Notes: generated by a model not told the origin, from the sequence alone. A stretch of DNA of 64,000 bases from Streptomyces resistomycificus (GCF_001514265.1 NZ_KQ948989.1:124001-188000), one strand, 5' to 3'; shown: positions 25,569 through 35,009, counted from the first letter of the stretch. A program made the numbers and translations.

Positions 25569-26782
25569 GCGGGTTCCTCGCCGGACTGTGCGTGGCGATC
25601 CTCCCGGTGCTGGCGGCGGGCTTCTGGCTCGGCAGGCGTACCGCCCGCCCCCAGAACCTGGGCGGACTCGGCACCCCCGTCGAACACGCCACTTTCCAGA
25701 CCCTGCACACCGCATCCCTCGCCGCACCCCCGCTGCGAGCGGGCCTCACGGAGGAGACCGCGCGCAAGTCGGCCCGCCGACTGCGCACGCTGCTGGGCAC
25801 GGACGCGCTGTGCCTGAGCGACCAGCAGCGCGTCCTGGTCTGGGACGGCGTCGGCGGCCATCACCGCACCGAGATCATGGAACGCCTCGCGGGCCCCCTG
25901 GAGACCGGCCGCGGCGAGGCGTTCCCCCTGAGCTGTGACACCCCCGACTGTCCGGTCCGCTGGGCCGTCGTCGCCCCCCTCACCGTCGACGACCGCGTGC
26001 ACGGCGCCCTGGTCGCCTGCGCACCGCGCGAGTCGGCGGTCCTGGTCCGCGCGGCCGGGGAGGTGGCCCGCTGGGTCTCGGTCCAGCTGGAGCTGGCCGA
26101 CCTCGACCAGTCCCGCACCCGCCTCATCGAGGCCGAGATCAAGGCCCTGCGCGCCCAGATATCCCCGCACTTCATCTTCAACTCGCTCGCGGTGATCGCC
26201 TCGTTCGTCCGCACCGACCCCGAGCGCGCCCGCGAACTGCTCCTGGAGTTCGCCGACTTCACCCGCTACTCGTTCCGCAGACACGGTGACTTCACCACCC
26301 TGGCCGAGGAACTCCACGCCATCGACCACTATCTGGCGCTCGTCCGGGCACGCTTCGGCGACCGCCTCTCCGTCACCCTGCAGATCGCCCCCGAGGTACT
26401 GCCGGTGGCCCTGCCCTTCCTGTGCCTCCAGCCGCTCGTCGAGAACGCCGTCAAGCACGGCCTGGAGGGCAAGGCCGTGTCCGCCGCGGGCAAGAGCCAC
26501 ATCAGCATCACCGCCCAGGACGCCGGCGCGGAGGCGCTGGTCGTCATCGAGGACGACGGCACCGGAATGGACCCCGTCCTGCTGCACCGCATCCTCGCGG
26601 GCGAGGTGAGCCCGTCCGGCGGGATCGGGCTGTCCAACGTCGACGACCGGCTCCGCCAGGTCTACGGGGACGACTACGGCCTGGTCATCGAGACGGCTGT
26701 CGGCGCGGGCATGAAAATCACCGCCCGGCTGCCCAAGTACCAGCCGGGGGTGCACTCGGCGGGCCGCCTCGGCGGCGGCTGA
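25565..26782 (+). CDS. LytS-type sensor histidine kinase
   Basis: A 405-residue kinase. One N-terminal membrane helix (about 3-22) is followed by a GAF-like region (about 40-185) and a His_kinase/HATPase core: phosphoacceptor His202 in ISPHFIFNSL, N-box in LQPLVENAVKHGLEG and G-box in EDDGTGMDP and GIGLSNVDDRLRQ. It starts at ATG 25565, overlapping the symporter stop by 4 bases. It lacks the multi-helix 5TM sensor of LytS, so the signal may be relayed by the symporter or sensed by the GAF region. Partner: the LytTR regulator at 22708-23457. Confidence 0.9.
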   Translation: MSGFLAGLCVAILPVLAAGFWLGRRTARPQNLGGLGTPVEHATFQTLHTASLAAPPLRAGLTEETARKSARRLRTLLGTDALCLSDQQRVLVWDGVGGHHRTEIMERLAGPLETGRGEAFPLSCDTPDCPVRWAVVAPLTVDDRVHGALVACAPRESAVLVRAAGEVARWVSVQLELADLDQSRTRLIEAEIKALRAQISPHFIFNSLAVIASFVRTDPERARELLLEFADFTRYSFRRHGDFTTLAEELHAIDHYLALVRARFGDRLSVTLQIAPEVLPVALPFLCLQPLVENAVKHGLEGKAVSAAGKSHISITAQDAGAEALVVIEDDGTGMDPVLLHRILAGEVSPSGGIGLSNVDDRLRQVYGDDYGLVIETAVGAGMKITARLPKYQPGVHSAGRLGGG

Positions 26783-26791
26783 GGACCGTCG

Positions 26792-26962
26792 CTAGGTGCT
26801 GCGGGTGGCCACCATCCCGAGGGTGATCAGCCCCAGTACGACCCAGCCGAACCACAGCCAGCCGTTACTGCCGAGCGCCACCGTGTAGGCGGTCACCGCG
26901 ACGAGTCCGCCGACGGTGAGCACCCCCATCGTTCTGGTCGAGCCGTCCGTGGAACCGGGCAT
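26792..26962 (-). CDS. Small membrane protein
   Basis: A 56-residue protein with two hydrophobic segments (about 12-28 and 31-50) separated by GSNGW. A GAGGAGGG site precedes the ATG. It lies 13 bases after the stop of the kinase gene on the same strand and is probably the last gene of the lipoprotein-kinase operon. Function unknown. Confidence 0.7.
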   Translation of the reverse strand: MPGSTDGSTRTMGVLTVGGLVAVTAYTVALGSNGWLWFGWVVLGLITLGMVATRST

Positions 26963-26975
26963 CGCAACACCCTCC

Positions 26976-29069
26976 TCATGGTTCGTCCCCCTCCATGGTG
27001 CCCCCGTTCTGCCTCCGTACGGTGCAGACGACGAAATGTGTGCCGTTCTTCCAGGCGCCCTCACTGGTCCAGGAGCCCGCCGTGTACACCGACGGGTCGA
27101 AGCCGTAGTCGCCCGGCGGCACCTCACGCCCGCACGCCACGTCCGACTCCGTCCGTGCCTCGGCGAGCGTGACGTCTGCGCCCAACCGGGTGAATCCGAG
27201 CACCTCCTCGTCGTGCGGCTGCCCGCAGGACACCAGCCGGGCGTCCCGGTTGGAGCGGACGTCCAGACAGTCCCGTTTCTGCATGGTCGCCGTGTCCGCG
27301 AAGGCCGCGCCCGCCTCACGGTGGACGTCCAGCGGCCCGTACACCGGCCCGTGCGCGCCGAGCACCAGACAGGCGCTGCGCCGCCCGGCGGCCTCGAATC
27401 CGTCAGGGGTCGGCACGACGGCGAGACTGCGCACGTCCGCGAGCCTGTCCCGGACCTCCCTCGTGCGCTCCTCGCAACGGTCGGGTCCCAGCCGCCGCGC
27501 CTCGTCCGCCGACGCGGCCTCGACGAACGCCAGCACCTGCCCGTCCGGAGCCGCGCCCCCGCAGCTCGGATCCAGTGACAGCCGGGGGGTGCCCCGGAAG
27601 CGCTCCGCGCCCGCCCAGTCGGCGAGCACACAGTCACCTTCCCGCAGCGCCTTCGAGAGCCCGACACCGGCTCCGTACGGCGCTCCGCTCCCGTCGCCGC
27701 CCTGGCCCCCGGCGCCGCCGGTGCCGCTCCGGTCCGCCAGGGCGTACCAGACCCCGCCCAGGGCGAGGACCATCCCGAGGCCGCAGGCGAGGGCGGCCCG
27801 CAGCGCGTGCGAGCGCTCACGCCGCCGCCTGCCGGGCGCGGACGGGGGCGACAGCGCGAAGGACGGCCCGAACCCGTGCGGATCGTGGTCGTGGGGCGGT
27901 AGGGGTCCGTGCGGGTCCCCGGGCGGCGTGAGGCCATGCGGGTCGTGCGGCGGCGCGAACCCCCGCGAGTCCCGGCGCGGCGCGAACCCCCGCGGATCCG
28001 GGGCAGGCGTGGATCCTCGCGGGCCGGCGGTCCGCCCGAGCCCCGGGGAGTCGGCGGTGGGCGCGAAGCCCCGGGGATCCGCCGTCGGTCCGTGCCCGGC
28101 CGCTCCGGCCGTCCCGTTCGGCCCGGCGGGCGGCGCGGGTGACCCCGCCCAGGGCGGCTGCGACCCCAGGTCCGTCCAGGTCCGTGAGTACGCCTCGGCC
28201 TGCGGTGTGACGATCTGAGAGAGCGCCACCTCCGCCTCCGCCGCCGACAGCCGCTCCCCGGGGTCCTTGGCGAGCAGCGCGGCCAGCACCGGCCCCAAGG
28301 CCCCGGCCCGGACGGCCGGACGCGGTTCCTCCATCACCACCGCGGTGACCTCGGCCAGATGCGACTCCCGCTCGAACGGGCCCCGGCCCTCGACGGCGTG
28401 GTACAGCGTGCAGCCCAGCGAGAACAGGTCGGCGGCCGGGGTGGGCGCCCCGCCCGTCGCACGCTCGGGCGCCAGATATCCGGCGGTCCCCACCAGCACG
28501 GACGCCAGCGTGTACCGCTTCTCGCCGGCGTCCGGCTGTACGGAGATGCCGTAGTCGGTGAGCAGGACGCGGCCGTACGGCGCCCCGGCGCGGTCCGGCG
28601 CGAGCAGGATGTTCGCCGGTTTCACGTCCCGGTGCATGACGCCCCGCCGGTGCCCGGCGGTCAGCGCGTCCAGCACGGCGAGGCCGACCCGGGCGCACTC
28701 GGCCGGGGCCAGCGGCCCCCGGGTCCCGACCAGCTCCCGCAGGTCGACGGCGCCGGCCACGTACTCCATGACGATCCACGGCAGGCCCTCGTGTTCCAGC
28801 ACGTCGTGCACGGTCACCACGTGGGGGTGGCCGCGCAACCCGGCCGCGTGCCGTGCCTCGGCCCGGGCCCGGGCGACCCGCGCCTCCCGCTCGTGACCGG
28901 CCTCCACCGGGTCGCGGAACACGATCTCCTTGAGCGCGACCTCGCAGGCGAGTCTCCGGTCGTGGGCGAGCCACACATGGCCCATGCCGCCGCTGCCGAG
29001 CTGGTTCAGCAACAGATAGCGACCGGCGATGACCCGGCCCACTCCCGACGTCGGTGTTCCTGAAGGCAT
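26976..29069 (-). CDS. Membrane serine/threonine protein kinase
   Basis: A 697-residue Hanks-type kinase. The kinase domain (about 15-270) has the glycine loop LGSGGMGHVW, the ATP lysine in EVALKEIVF and the catalytic loop HRDVKPANILL; the metal-binding DFG triplet is DYG (LLTDYGISVQ). A Pro/Gly linker (about 300-415) contains repeated D-P-R-G-F-A-P-like units, then one transmembrane helix (about 420-440) and an extracellular domain (about 460-690) with six or more cysteines resembling septum-formation/DUF4190-linked modules. It follows a PASTA-like lipoprotein gene after 23 bases, so the two may form one sensing unit. Confidence 0.88.
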   Translation of the reverse strand: MPSGTPTSGVGRVIAGRYLLLNQLGSGGMGHVWLAHDRRLACEVALKEIVFRDPVEAGHEREARVARARAEARHAAGLRGHPHVVTVHDVLEHEGLPWIVMEYVAGAVDLRELVGTRGPLAPAECARVGLAVLDALTAGHRRGVMHRDVKPANILLAPDRAGAPYGRVLLTDYGISVQPDAGEKRYTLASVLVGTAGYLAPERATGGAPTPAADLFSLGCTLYHAVEGRGPFERESHLAEVTAVVMEEPRPAVRAGALGPVLAALLAKDPGERLSAAEAEVALSQIVTPQAEAYSRTWTDLGSQPPWAGSPAPPAGPNGTAGAAGHGPTADPRGFAPTADSPGLGRTAGPRGSTPAPDPRGFAPRRDSRGFAPPHDPHGLTPPGDPHGPLPPHDHDPHGFGPSFALSPPSAPGRRRRERSHALRAALACGLGMVLALGGVWYALADRSGTGGAGGQGGDGSGAPYGAGVGLSKALREGDCVLADWAGAERFRGTPRLSLDPSCGGAAPDGQVLAFVEAASADEARRLGPDRCEERTREVRDRLADVRSLAVVPTPDGFEAAGRRSACLVLGAHGPVYGPLDVHREAGAAFADTATMQKRDCLDVRSNRDARLVSCGQPHDEEVLGFTRLGADVTLAEARTESDVACGREVPPGDYGFDPSVYTAGSWTSEGAWKNGTHFVVCTVRRQNGGTMEGDEP

Positions 29070-29092
29070 CCGGTGACTCCACGGTTCTGCGG

Positions 29093-30559
29093 CTACGTGG
29101 TCGCGTCGGCGGGTGCGCCGCGCGCCGGGGTGCTCGTGACCGGGTCGCTGCTCGCCGGTTCGCTGATGACGGGCGCGCTGGTCGACGGCGGTGGTGCGGT
29201 GCCGGTGGTGACCGGGGCGCTGGTCGGCGGGGCGCTGGTGACCCCCGGCGGCGCGCTGGTCACCTCGGGCGGCGAGCTCGTCGACGGCGGCGCGGAACTC
29301 GGCGGGCGACTGGACGGCGTGTCCTTCTCCGGCGCGGAGCCGGAGGGCGGCCGCGACGACGGCGCGGAACTCGACGGCGAACCGGGCCCGGGTGATCCGG
29401 CACCGGACGGCGAACTCGCCCCGGGCGATCCGGTACCCGACGTACCGGATGTACCGGACGGCGTACCAGACGAGGGTGCGGCGGGGGGCGTGTCAGGCCG
29501 GGGCCCGCCGCTCGACGGCGGCGGAGCACCCGTGGCCCCCGGAGAGCCGGGCGCCGGGGGAGTGGCCACCCCACCGGACGAGCCCCCCTGCCCGCCTCCG
29601 GCCGCGTCCCCGCCCCCGGCCACGCTCAGCGTCACGTACTCCCCGAACCCCAGCTCGCTCCCCGCCGGTGGATCGGACGCCGTGACCTTCGCGCCGTCGG
29701 GCGGCAGCCCCTTCCCGTCGTACCCGACGGCGAGCCCCTTGTCGGCCAGCTGCCGGCTCGCCTGCCCGAACGTCGCTCCCGCGAGGTTCGGGACCGCGCG
29801 CCGCTCGCGGGTGTCGAACGCGGAGTCGTCCTCGCCCCTCGTGCCGACCGGGCGGCTGATGCCCCGCTCGGGTTCCTCGACATCGACCAGGGCGATCCGC
29901 TGCAACGCCCGGGGCGCGGGGCGCACCGCCACGACCCGGGAACGCTCGTAGCCCTGCCACTTCTCGTTGCCGTCCTCGAACTCGACCGAGATCCGGCCGG
30001 AGTCGCCCTCGAAAGGCCGCAGTGGATTTCCGCACGAACACTTCACGGCCGGCTGTCCCTGCTGATCCACGAGAATCGCGATTCCCGCCTGGAGCAGCGA
30101 GTCGTAGGGGACGGCCTTTCCCTTTTTGTAGTCGTGGTTCTTCACGAGAGTGTCGTGACGCAACAGAACAGGTGTGAGGCGTTCCAGATAATCCGGAATC
30201 CCGGCTGTCGGGATGCCCACGGCACGCGCCCACGCCCGCGCCTTCCGGTCCTGGGCCGGATCGGTGAGGAACTGTTCCAGGCGGTCGACGTCACAGATCG
30301 TCGGCTGTTTCGAACCCCCGTACAGACCGGGTGTGTCCCCTTGTTGCAGGCCACCGTGCACGGCCTTCGACCGCACCTGGGCATCTCTGCCCAGCCCGCT
30401 GCTCTCGTCGAAGAACGGCGCGAGCGAGGGCACGCCCGCGGCGACCGCCTTCACCACGGCCAAGGGCGTCTCTCTGTCGCAGCCGCTCAGTGCGAGAACG
30501 AGAACCAGGAAGCACGCAATCCTTTTCCCGGCCCCTTGCATGAATGCGCGAAGTGTCAT
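29093..30559 (-). CDS. Secreted lipoprotein with DUF6777-like and PASTA-like domains and Pro/Ser/Thr tail
   Basis: A 488-residue lipoprotein. Signal peptide and lipobox LVLALSGC put the modified cysteine near residue 27. A DUF6777-like domain (about 35-245) contains a KCSCGNP pair. A PASTA-like repeat follows (about 254-320, AVPNLAGATFGQASRQLADKG), then a roughly 165-residue Pro/Ser/Thr/Gly tail resembling O-mannosylated stalks. The ATG at 30559 follows GGGGGAGCGG. It is the first gene of an operon with a Ser/Thr kinase. PASTA units normally sit on the kinase itself and bind muropeptides, so here the sensor may be split off. Confidence 0.8.
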   Translation of the reverse strand: MTLRAFMQGAGKRIACFLVLVLALSGCDRETPLAVVKAVAAGVPSLAPFFDESSGLGRDAQVRSKAVHGGLQQGDTPGLYGGSKQPTICDVDRLEQFLTDPAQDRKARAWARAVGIPTAGIPDYLERLTPVLLRHDTLVKNHDYKKGKAVPYDSLLQAGIAILVDQQGQPAVKCSCGNPLRPFEGDSGRISVEFEDGNEKWQGYERSRVVAVRPAPRALQRIALVDVEEPERGISRPVGTRGEDDSAFDTRERRAVPNLAGATFGQASRQLADKGLAVGYDGKGLPPDGAKVTASDPPAGSELGFGEYVTLSVAGGGDAAGGGQGGSSGGVATPPAPGSPGATGAPPPSSGGPRPDTPPAAPSSGTPSGTSGTSGTGSPGASSPSGAGSPGPGSPSSSAPSSRPPSGSAPEKDTPSSRPPSSAPPSTSSPPEVTSAPPGVTSAPPTSAPVTTGTAPPPSTSAPVISEPASSDPVTSTPARGAPADATT

Positions 30560-30616
30560 CACCGCTCCCCCCGGCGGTTCCCCCATCGCGCTTCATGCTA
30601 CTGAATAAGAGGCCTT

Positions 30617-31567
30617 TCAATGCCCGCGTGCGTTCAATGAGGCCAAATAGGCGTTGTATGCCTCGAGTTCCTTGTCGCCGTCACGGTCGGCGGCCCGGTC
30701 CTGGCGCTTCGCCTGCCGCTGCTCGGAGCTGTACCACTGGAACAGCAGGGCGATCAGCACCAGTACGGACGGGATCTCGCTGAACGCCCAGGCGATGCCG
30801 CCGGCCGCGTTCTGGTCGGAGAGCGCGTCGATGCCGAGCGAGGCGGGCGGGTTCTCGAACGTCTCGACCATGGGCGCGGACGCCATCATCAGCGCGATGC
30901 CGAAGAACGCGTGGAACGGCATGCCCGCGAACAGCTCCAGCATCCGCATCAGATAGCCCGGCCGGCTGGGGCCCGGATCCACACCCATGATCGGCCAGAA
31001 GAACACGAAGCCGACGGCGAGGAAGTGCACCATCATCGCGACGTGCCCGGTCTTGGAGCTCATCAGGAAGTCGAACAGGGGCGTGAAGTACAGCGCGTAA
31101 AGGCTCGCGATGAACAGCGGGATGGTGAACGCGGGGTGCGTGATGATCCGCATGTACCGGCTGTGCAGGAACATCAGCAGCACCTCGCGCGGCCCCTTCC
31201 GCCCCCGGCCGGCGGTCGGCAGCGCCCGCAGCGCCAGCGTGACCGGGGCGCCGAGCAGCAGCAGGATCGGCGACAGCATGCTGATGACCATGTGCTGCAC
31301 CATGTGCACGCTGAACATGACCATGCCGTAGTCGTTCAGCCGGGTGCACATCATCAGCCCGACGGACAGCACCCCGACGACGTACGCCACGGTCCGCCCC
31401 ACCGGCCAGGAGTCCCCGCGCCGCCTGAGCCGCACGACCCCCCACCCGTACAGCCCGAGCCCCACCAGGCAGGCCACGAGGAAGAACGGGTCCGCCGACC
31501 ACTGAAGACCCCGCCCCAGCGTGAACGGCGGCAGATCCATGGTCATGCCGTGCCCGCTGTGATCCAT
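30617..31567 (-). CDS. CtaG-like cytochrome c oxidase assembly membrane protein
   Basis: A 316-residue protein with about seven transmembrane helices and several conserved histidines (VHMVQHMVISMLSP, MMVHFLAVG, MPFHAFFGIALM), as in the actinobacterial caa3_CtaG family linked to copper delivery or assembly of cytochrome oxidase. The N-terminus is His/Met-rich (MDHSGHGMTMDLPP), consistent with copper binding. It ends in a charged cytoplasmic tail. Downstream and upstream genes are unrelated, so its exact role is from family only. Confidence 0.85.
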   Translation of the reverse strand: MDHSGHGMTMDLPPFTLGRGLQWSADPFFLVACLVGLGLYGWGVVRLRRRGDSWPVGRTVAYVVGVLSVGLMMCTRLNDYGMVMFSVHMVQHMVISMLSPILLLLGAPVTLALRALPTAGRGRKGPREVLLMFLHSRYMRIITHPAFTIPLFIASLYALYFTPLFDFLMSSKTGHVAMMVHFLAVGFVFFWPIMGVDPGPSRPGYLMRMLELFAGMPFHAFFGIALMMASAPMVETFENPPASLGIDALSDQNAAGGIAWAFSEIPSVLVLIALLFQWYSSEQRQAKRQDRAADRDGDKELEAYNAYLASLNARGH

Positions 31568-31681
31568 CCAACGGCTCCTGATTCGTGGGGGTTGTACGCG
31601 TCTGTCCGCCCCCAGAGTAGAACCGCCCCCGGCCGCTCCTGCGACCGGGGGCAGTACAGCGCCCTCAGGTGCCCTGGGCGG

Positions 31682-32707
31682 CTAGAGCACGCACTCGGCC
31701 TCTTCGTACCGGTCCTCAGGGACCGTCTTCAACGTCTCCACGGCCTCGGCCAACGGCACCATCACGATGTCCGTCCCCCGCAGAGCGGTCATGTTCCCGA
31801 ACTCGCCGCGATGTACGGCCTCCACCGCGTGCCACCCGAACCGCGTGGCCAGCACCCGGTCGTAGGCCGTCGGCGTCCCGCCCCGCTGCACGTGGCCGAG
31901 GATCACCGGCCGCGCCTCCTTGCCGAGCCGCTGCTCCAGCTCGAGGGAGAGCTGCCGGGCGATCCCGGCGAACCGCTCGTGACCGTAGATGTCCTTGCCG
32001 CCCTCGTCGAAGGCCATGGTGCCGCGCCGCGGCTTGGCGCCCTCCGCGGCGACGACGATCGCGAACCGCTTGCCCGCCTCGAAGCGCGCGCCGACCTTCG
32101 CGGTCAACTCGTCGATGTCGAAGGGCCGTTCCGGCACGACGATGGCGTGCGCGCCGGCCGCCATGCCGGAGTGCAGCGCTATCCAGCCGGTGTGCCGCCC
32201 CATGACCTCGACGACCAGGACGCGCTGGTGGGACTCGGCGGTGGTCTTCAGCCGGTCCAGGGCGTCCGTGGCGACACCGACGGCCGTGTCGAAGCCGAAG
32301 GTGACGTCCGTGACGGCGATGTCGTTGTCGATGGTCTTCGGCACGCCCACGATCGGCAGACCGCTGTCCGACATCAGCCGGGCGGCCTTGAGGGTGCCCT
32401 CGCCGCCGATCGGGATGATGGCGTCGAGACCGAGTTCCTGGACATGGCCGCGGGCCCGCTCCACGCCGTCCCGCAGGTGGGAGGGCTGGACCCGGGAGGA
32501 ACCGAGGATCGTGCCGCCGCGGGCCAGGATGCCGCCCACCGCGTCCAGGTCGAGCTTGAGGTAGTCGCACTCCAGGAGGCCCTTCCAGCCGTCCCGGAAA
32601 CCGATGACCTCGTCGCCGTGGTCGACGACGGCGCGGTGCACGACGGACCGGATGACGGCGTTCAGGCCGGGGCAGTCGCCGCCGGACGTGAGGACACCAA
32701 TGCGCAT
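31682..32707 (-). CDS. pfkA: 6-phosphofructokinase
   Basis: A 341-residue phosphofructokinase phosphorylating fructose 6-phosphate in glycolysis. Motifs: GVLTSGGDCPGLNAVIRS at the start, PIGGEGTLKAA (nucleotide site), PKTIDNDI with the catalytic aspartates, VEVMGRHTGWIAL and LGHVQRGGTP. GGEGT rather than GGDD favours ATP over pyrophosphate as donor; the Lys in PKTIDND places it in the group III enzymes of actinobacteria. Start ATG 32707 (MRIGVLTSGG). Streptomyces carry several pfkA paralogues; this looks like one of them. Confidence 0.94.
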   Translation of the reverse strand: MRIGVLTSGGDCPGLNAVIRSVVHRAVVDHGDEVIGFRDGWKGLLECDYLKLDLDAVGGILARGGTILGSSRVQPSHLRDGVERARGHVQELGLDAIIPIGGEGTLKAARLMSDSGLPIVGVPKTIDNDIAVTDVTFGFDTAVGVATDALDRLKTTAESHQRVLVVEVMGRHTGWIALHSGMAAGAHAIVVPERPFDIDELTAKVGARFEAGKRFAIVVAAEGAKPRRGTMAFDEGGKDIYGHERFAGIARQLSLELEQRLGKEARPVILGHVQRGGTPTAYDRVLATRFGWHAVEAVHRGEFGNMTALRGTDIVMVPLAEAVETLKTVPEDRYEEAECVL

Positions 32708-32885
32708 AGCCCGAATACCTTCTCGACGTGGGCCGGATCCGGACCACGTTGTCCGGCTCGATCCCCGCCACCCTAGCGGCAGGAGGGGGCGGGGCCGAAC
32801 CACGCGTCCGCCTGCTGGACGAGCCCGCTCACCTGTGCGGACGGGCCGTCAGACGGGCTGGTCGCGCCGGGTCGGAGCCCGGCTG

Positions 32886-33614
32886 TCAGGCAGGCTGCTG
32901 CGCGGCCGCGATGCGTTCGCTGCGGAGCGCCTCGTACCACCGGTCGTCGGTCGGCGGCAGCGCGTTGACGTCGAGCGCCAGCTTCAGCAGCAGGTCGGCG
33001 ACGAGCGGGTTGCGCGCCAGCACGGGCCCGTGCATGTACGTACCGAAGACCGTGTCGTTGTACGCGCCCTCCGTGCCGTCACCGGTCCCGTTGCCGTTGC
33101 CGAGGCGGACCTGGGCGAACGGGCGGGCGGTGGGGCCCAGGTGGGTGACGCCCTGGTGGTTCTCGAAGCCGGTCAGCGAGGGCAGGCCGAGGCGCGGGTC
33201 GATGTCCCCGAGGACGTCTCCGACGCACCGCTCGCCCTCGCCGCGCACCGACACCACGTCGAGCAGGCCGAGGCCGGGCTCGCGCTGGCCGAGGTCGTTG
33301 ATGAACTCGTGGCCGAGGATCTGGTAGCCGGCGCAGACGGAGAAGACGATCGCGCCGTTGCCGACGGCCCGGTGCAGACCGCCGTCCCGGCGCAGCCGCT
33401 CGGCCGCGAGCCGCTGCGGCCGGTCCTCACCGCCGCCGATCAGGTAGATGTCACCGGACGTCGGGATCGGCTGGTCGCTGCGCACGTCGAGCCGGGCCAC
33501 GTCGAGGCCGCGCTGCCGGGCCCGGCGCTCCACGACGAGGGCGTTGCCCTGGTCGCCGTACGTGCTGAGCAGGTCGGGATAGATCCAGACGATCCGCAGT
33601 TGGTTGTCGCTCAC
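32886..33614 (-). CDS. gatD: Lipid II isoglutaminyl synthase, glutaminase subunit GatD
   Basis: A 242-residue class I glutamine amidotransferase. The catalytic Cys is in IVFSVCAGYQILG and the catalytic His in TYMHGPVLARNP. GatD supplies ammonia to MurT, which amidates D-Glu of the peptidoglycan stem on lipid II. The start is GTG at 33614, behind CAGGGGAC, giving MSDNQLRIVWIYPDLLSTYGD. It follows murT by 23 bases on the same strand, the conserved order. Older annotations call it CobQ-like. Confidence 0.93.
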   Translation of the reverse strand: MSDNQLRIVWIYPDLLSTYGDQGNALVVERRARQRGLDVARLDVRSDQPIPTSGDIYLIGGGEDRPQRLAAERLRRDGGLHRAVGNGAIVFSVCAGYQILGHEFINDLGQREPGLGLLDVVSVRGEGERCVGDVLGDIDPRLGLPSLTGFENHQGVTHLGPTARPFAQVRLGNGNGTGDGTEGAYNDTVFGTYMHGPVLARNPLVADLLLKLALDVNALPPTDDRWYEALRSERIAAAQQPA

Positions 33615-33637
33615 AAAAGTCCCCTGAAGTCCGGTAC

Positions 33638-34876
33638 TCAGTTGCCGACGCGGCGGCGCAGGTCCTGGAAGGCGGTGTAGTTGGCGATGACCTCGATGCG
33701 GCCGGGCGGTGCCATCTGCACGGCCTGGTCGAGGTTCTCGCACACCTGGAAGTGCTGGTTGGCGACCTCCAGTCGCACCGCGAGGTCCAGCTTCCGGTCG
33801 CCGACCACGAAGATCGGGTGGCCGGTCAGCCGGGTGTAGTCGACGTCCCACAGCCACGAGGTGTCGGTGCCGTCGGCGCCGCGCGCGTTCACCGAGAGGA
33901 TCACCGGAGTGGGCGGCGGATCGATCAGGCTGAACGTTTCGAGCCAGCCCGCCGGGTTCTTCGCGAGCAGCAGTCTGAGGTCGCGCTGCATGAACTGCAC
34001 GACGTCGTACCGGCCGGCCACCGCCTGGACCTGGTACATGCGTTCCAGGGCGACCTGCGGCGGGACGCCGAACACGGCCGCGACGGCGGCCGAGGAGGCC
34101 GCGTTGGCCTTGTTGGCACGGCCCGGCAGCTGGAGGTGGATCGGCCAGGCGGACCCGTGCGGATCCAGGACGTGGTCACCGGACAGCGCCCAGCTCGGCG
34201 TGGGCCGGCGGAAGCCGCACTCGCCGCAGAACCAGTCGTCGCCGGGCCGCTGCATCACGCCACCGCAGGACGGGCAGGACCAGGCGTCGTCCTTCCACAT
34301 CTGCCCGGCGGCGACCCAGATCACGTTGGGGGAGGAGGACGCGGCCCACACCACCAGCGGGTCGTCCGCGTTGGCCACGATGACGGCCTTGGAACCGGCG
34401 AGGCCCTCGCGCCAGTTCTCGGCGAGCATGCGGGTCTCGGCGGCGCGGTCGAGCTGGTCGCGGGAGAGGTTGAGCAGGGCGATGCACTTCGGGTCGGTGT
34501 CCCGGGCGACGCCCGCGAGGTACTTCTCGTCGACCTCGATGACACCGAAGCGGGCGTCCGAGCTGCCCGCCAGCGCCGAGGTGATGCCGGCCGGCATGTT
34601 GGCGCCGAGCGCGTTCGAGACGACCGGGCCCGCGGCCCGCAGTGCCTCGGCGATCAGCCGGGTGGTGGTGGTCTTGCCGTTCGTCGCCGACACCAGGGTC
34701 ACGTCCAGGTTCTGGGCGAGCCGGGCGAGAAGGTCCGGGTCGAGTTTGAGTGCCACCCGGCCGCCGATCACGGAACCGCTGCCGCGCCCTGCGGCGCGCG
34801 ATGCCGCCGCGACCGCCTTGCCCGCGGTCACGGCGATCTTGGCCCGCGGAGAGAGCGGGTCCGAGTTGCCTGCCAT
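33638..34876 (-). CDS. murT: Lipid II isoglutaminyl synthase, Mur ligase subunit MurT
   Basis: A 412-residue Mur ligase with the DUF1727 C-terminal domain. The ATP loop is SATNGKTTTTRLIAEAL (about 62-78). A zinc-ribbon insert, CPSCGG...CGECGF (about 205-227), is typical of MurT. It activates the D-glutamate carboxylate of the stem peptide for amidation by ammonia from GatD, encoded next. The amidation is important for wall cross-linking and lysozyme resistance. Confidence 0.94.
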   Translation of the reverse strand: MAGNSDPLSPRAKIAVTAGKAVAAASRAAGRGSGSVIGGRVALKLDPDLLARLAQNLDVTLVSATNGKTTTTRLIAEALRAAGPVVSNALGANMPAGITSALAGSSDARFGVIEVDEKYLAGVARDTDPKCIALLNLSRDQLDRAAETRMLAENWREGLAGSKAVIVANADDPLVVWAASSSPNVIWVAAGQMWKDDAWSCPSCGGVMQRPGDDWFCGECGFRRPTPSWALSGDHVLDPHGSAWPIHLQLPGRANKANAASSAAVAAVFGVPPQVALERMYQVQAVAGRYDVVQFMQRDLRLLLAKNPAGWLETFSLIDPPPTPVILSVNARGADGTDTSWLWDVDYTRLTGHPIFVVGDRKLDLAVRLEVANQHFQVCENLDQAVQMAPPGRIEVIANYTAFQDLRRRVGN

Positions 34877-35009
34877 CAGTTCTCGATCCTCCTTGCGTAC
34901 GCGCCGCGCCCCTGCCTCCGGCCACGTGGTGTGGACCTCAGCCTATCGAGATCCATTCGCACTCCCGAATCGCGGCGCCCGCGCGACCTTCGCGTGACAG
35001 GAAGGACCG

